Assembly: GCA_035575515.1 (NCBI GenBank)
Contig: DATLXU010000110.1
Location: 1-42,125, forward strand
DNA from: DATLXU01 sp035575515
GTDB taxonomy: Bacteria; Acidobacteriota; Blastocatellia; UBA7656
Length of the DNA: 42,125 nt
Reading direction: 5' to 3'
How positions within the stretch are numbered: position 1 is the first letter of the stretch; each line of letters opens with the position of its first letter. A program made the translations under genes and the position numbers. Of the stretch, positions 40,877 to 42,125 are shown piece after piece. The notes under the pieces were generated by a model. It worked only from the letters and a program-made list of their open reading frames with translations, did not search any database and had not been told where the DNA came from.

Positions 40877-40914
40877 AGTCCGACGTCCGAAGTCTTGACA
40901 TCGGACGTCGGACT
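40877..40914. repeat. Perfect AGTCCGA inverted repeat between rplC and rplD
   Basis: Arms 40877-40890 and 40901-40914 are exactly complementary over 14 bases with a 10-base loop. The unit is shared with the repeat at 20366-20450. Confidence 0.88.
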
Positions 40915-40916
40915 TG

Positions 40917-41546
40917 TCATTGCGCTTTCTTAATTAACAGGTACGCTCCGTTCGGGCCGGGCACCGCGCCGCGAATCATCAGCAGGTTGTTTTCAGCGTC
41001 AACCGCGACCACGCGCAGGTTCTTGAGCGTCTTTCGCTCGTTGCCCATGTGACCCGCCATGCGAGTTCCTTTGATGACGCGAGACGGATAAGCCGACGCG
41101 CCGATGCCGCCCGGCGCGCGGTGAAACATCGAGCCGTGAGTGGCTCGGCCTCCGCCGAAGCCGTGACGCTTGACGAATCCGGCGAAGCCTCGACCTTTTG
41201 ATTTGCCGATTACTTCGACGAGGTCGTTCTCATTGAAAATGTCAACAAGTACTTTATCGCCCACGTTCGTTGCCTCGTCGCTTCCATCAACTCTCACTTC
41301 GCGCAGCACGCGAGTCGGCGGAACGCCAGCCTTCTTGAAGTGCCCTTCAGTCGGCTTGTTGACGCGGCGCGGCGGTTTCTCTTCAACGAAGCCGAGTTGA
41401 ACGGCGTTGTAGCCGTCGGTATTGACCGTCTTCTTTTGAACGACGATGCAAGGCCCGGCCTTAATCACAGTCACAGGCGTGACCGTGCCGTCCTCGTCAA
41501 ACAACTGCGTCATCCCTAGTTTTTTGCCAATAATTCCGTTGACCAT
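40917..41546 (-). CDS. rplC: 50S ribosomal protein L3
   Basis: 209 residues. G-I-I-G-K-K-L-G-M-T-Q-L-F-D-E-D-G start, the central K-R-H-G-F-G-G-G-R-A-T-H-G-S-M-F-H-R region with the Gln/Arg site near the peptidyl transferase centre, and the M-A-G-H-M-G-N-E-R-K-T block. It starts 50S assembly. Confidence 0.97.
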   Translation of the reverse strand: MVNGIIGKKLGMTQLFDEDGTVTPVTVIKAGPCIVVQKKTVNTDGYNAVQLGFVEEKPPRRVNKPTEGHFKKAGVPPTRVLREVRVDGSDEATNVGDKVLVDIFNENDLVEVIGKSKGRGFAGFVKRHGFGGGRATHGSMFHRAPGGIGASAYPSRVIKGTRMAGHMGNERKTLKNLRVVAVDAENNLLMIRGAVPGPNGAYLLIKKAQ

Positions 41547-41556
41547 ATTCTAGTCC

Positions 41557-41619
41557 TGAGTGATGAGTAATGAGCGATGAGTGATGAGTTGAATCAACCG
41601 CCACTCATCACTCATCACT
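41557..41619. repeat. GAGTGAT heptad inverted repeat between rpsJ and rplC
   Basis: Left arm 41557-41589 is GAGTGAT-GAGTAAT-GAGCGAT-GAGTGAT-GAGT. Right arm 41602-41619 is ACTCATC-ACTCATC-ACTT. Very regular seven-base phase. Confidence 0.85.
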
Positions 41620-41620
41620 T

Positions 41621-41947
41621 TTATTTGTGGTCCTTGCCGAAGGCTTTGATCTCGACATCAACGCCAGCCGGAAGATCGAGCTTCATCAGCGCGTCAACCG
41701 TCTGCGGAGTCGGGTCGAGAATGTCCATCAATCGCTTATGCGTGCGAATCTCGAACTGCTCGCGCGATTTCTTGTCCACGTGCGGGCTGCGCAGCACGGT
41801 GTATTTGTTCTTGACCGTCGGCAGCGGTATCGGTCCCGCAACGCGTGCGCCCGTTCGCTTGGCCGTGTCAACTATCTCAGCCGTTGACTGGTCAAGCACG
41901 CGGTAGTCATAAGCCTTCAACCGGATTCTTATCTTTTCATTCAACAT
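41621..41947 (-). CDS. rpsJ: 30S ribosomal protein S10
   Basis: 108 residues. I-R-I-R-L-K-A-Y-D-Y-R-V-L-D-Q-S, G-P-I-P-L-P-T-V-K-N-K-Y-T-V-L-R-S-P-H-V-D-K-K-S-R-E-Q-F-E, then D-I-L-D-P-T-P-Q-T-V-D-A-L-M-K-L-D-L-P-A-G-V-D-V-E-I. It also acts as NusE in antitermination. It opens the S10 array after tuf. Confidence 0.97.
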   Translation of the reverse strand: MLNEKIRIRLKAYDYRVLDQSTAEIVDTAKRTGARVAGPIPLPTVKNKYTVLRSPHVDKKSREQFEIRTHKRLMDILDPTPQTVDALMKLDLPAGVDVEIKAFGKDHK

Positions 41948-41952
41948 AATTA

Positions 41953-41984
41953 GCCTTCAGCATTCAGCCATCAGCATTCAGCCG
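41953..41984. repeat. One-armed CATTCAG heptad run between tuf and rpsJ
   Basis: The run CATTCAG-CCATCAG-CATTCAG-CC shows the seven-base phase but has no complementary arm in the window. It is a degenerate or half copy. Confidence 0.65.
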
Positions 41985-41988
41985 ATAA

Positions 41989-42125
41989 CTATTCAATAAT
42001 TTCAGAGACAGTGCCAGCGCCTACTGTGCGCCCTCCCTCGCGGATTGCAAACCTCAACCCCTTCTCCATCGCTATCGGCGAGATCAACTCCACCTCTATC
42101 GAAGTATTATCTCCCGGCATCACCA
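41989..42125 (-). CDS. tuf: Elongation factor Tu, C-terminal fragment (5' end outside window)
   Basis: The last 44 codons of EF-Tu. V-M-P-G-D-N, I-E-V-E-L-I-S-P-I-A-M-E-K-G-L-R-F-A-I-R-E-G-G-R-T-V-G-A-G-T-V matches domain III. The T-V-S-E-I-I-E end replaces the common V-L-x-K-I-L-x, and the stop is TAG at 41989. The gene continues beyond the right edge. It lies first in the str/S10 order. Confidence 0.93.
   Translation of the reverse strand, partial: VMPGDNTSIEVELISPIAMEKGLRFAIREGGRTVGAGTVSEIIE

Overview
The window reads as chromosomal DNA of a free-living, Gram-negative-type bacterium. The closest guess is Acidobacteriota, class Blastocatellia. That guess rests on gene families and style: zinc-ribbon membrane proteins, a DUF5335 protein, an erythromycin-esterase and phosphoribosyltransferase operon, lipoprotein and signal-peptide genes, and heptad-repeat spacers. 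It is an inference, not a database match. No tRNA, rRNA, CRISPR array, prophage or insertion sequence was seen.

Left part (1-12.9 kb, accessory and housekeeping mix). A truncated LEA-2-like secreted protein and a DASS-family anion transporter lie on the minus strand. The transporter is divergent from a secreted beta-helix protein. A sigma-54 type promoter (4022-4037) then precedes a five-gene plus-strand operon: alpha/beta hydrolase, PRPP synthetase, stand-alone phosphoribosyltransferase, erythromycin-esterase-like enzyme (broken by two single-base insertions) and DUF5335 protein. Next come a B12-binding-type radical SAM protein and a HAD phosphatase (minus), a small zinc-finger membrane protein (plus), an XRE regulator and a lipoprotein (minus).

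Middle part (13-24.4 kb). An orphan FtsX/MacB-type permease, a zinc-ribbon membrane protein interrupted by two in-frame TGA codons, carB, a GYD-domain protein and dtd run on the plus strand. They face acpS and rnz on the minus strand. At 20545-21597 a secreted DUF1573 protein has an in-frame TGA exactly at the first cysteine of its conserved CGCT motif, with a strong hairpin starting six nucleotides downstream. This is a candidate selenoprotein and the most striking single gene in the window. thiE, accC and accB follow on the minus strand.

Right part (24.5-42.1 kb). One long minus-strand array carries the S10, spc and alpha ribosomal protein operons. In transcription order it runs tuf (partial), rpsJ, rplC, rplD, rplW, rplB, rpsS, rplV, rpsC, rplP, rpmC, rpsQ, rplN, rplX, rplE, rpsN, rpsH, rplF, rplR, rpsE, rpmD, rplO, secY, adk, map, rpmJ, rpsM, rpsK, rpsD, rpoA, rplQ. 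infA is missing from its usual place. S4, S14, L24, L36 and adenylate kinase all carry zinc-type cysteine motifs.

The most unusual large-scale structure lies between the genes. About twenty spacers, mostly in the ribosomal array, hold inverted repeats whose arms are tandem 7-nt units. The unit differs from spacer to spacer (TGGTCAG, TTTCTGG, GACACCT, GAGTGAT, AGTCCGA and others), while the seven-base phase and hairpin layout recur. A separate 58-nt palindromic element occurs twice, 13.7 kb apart, with compensatory base changes in its stem.
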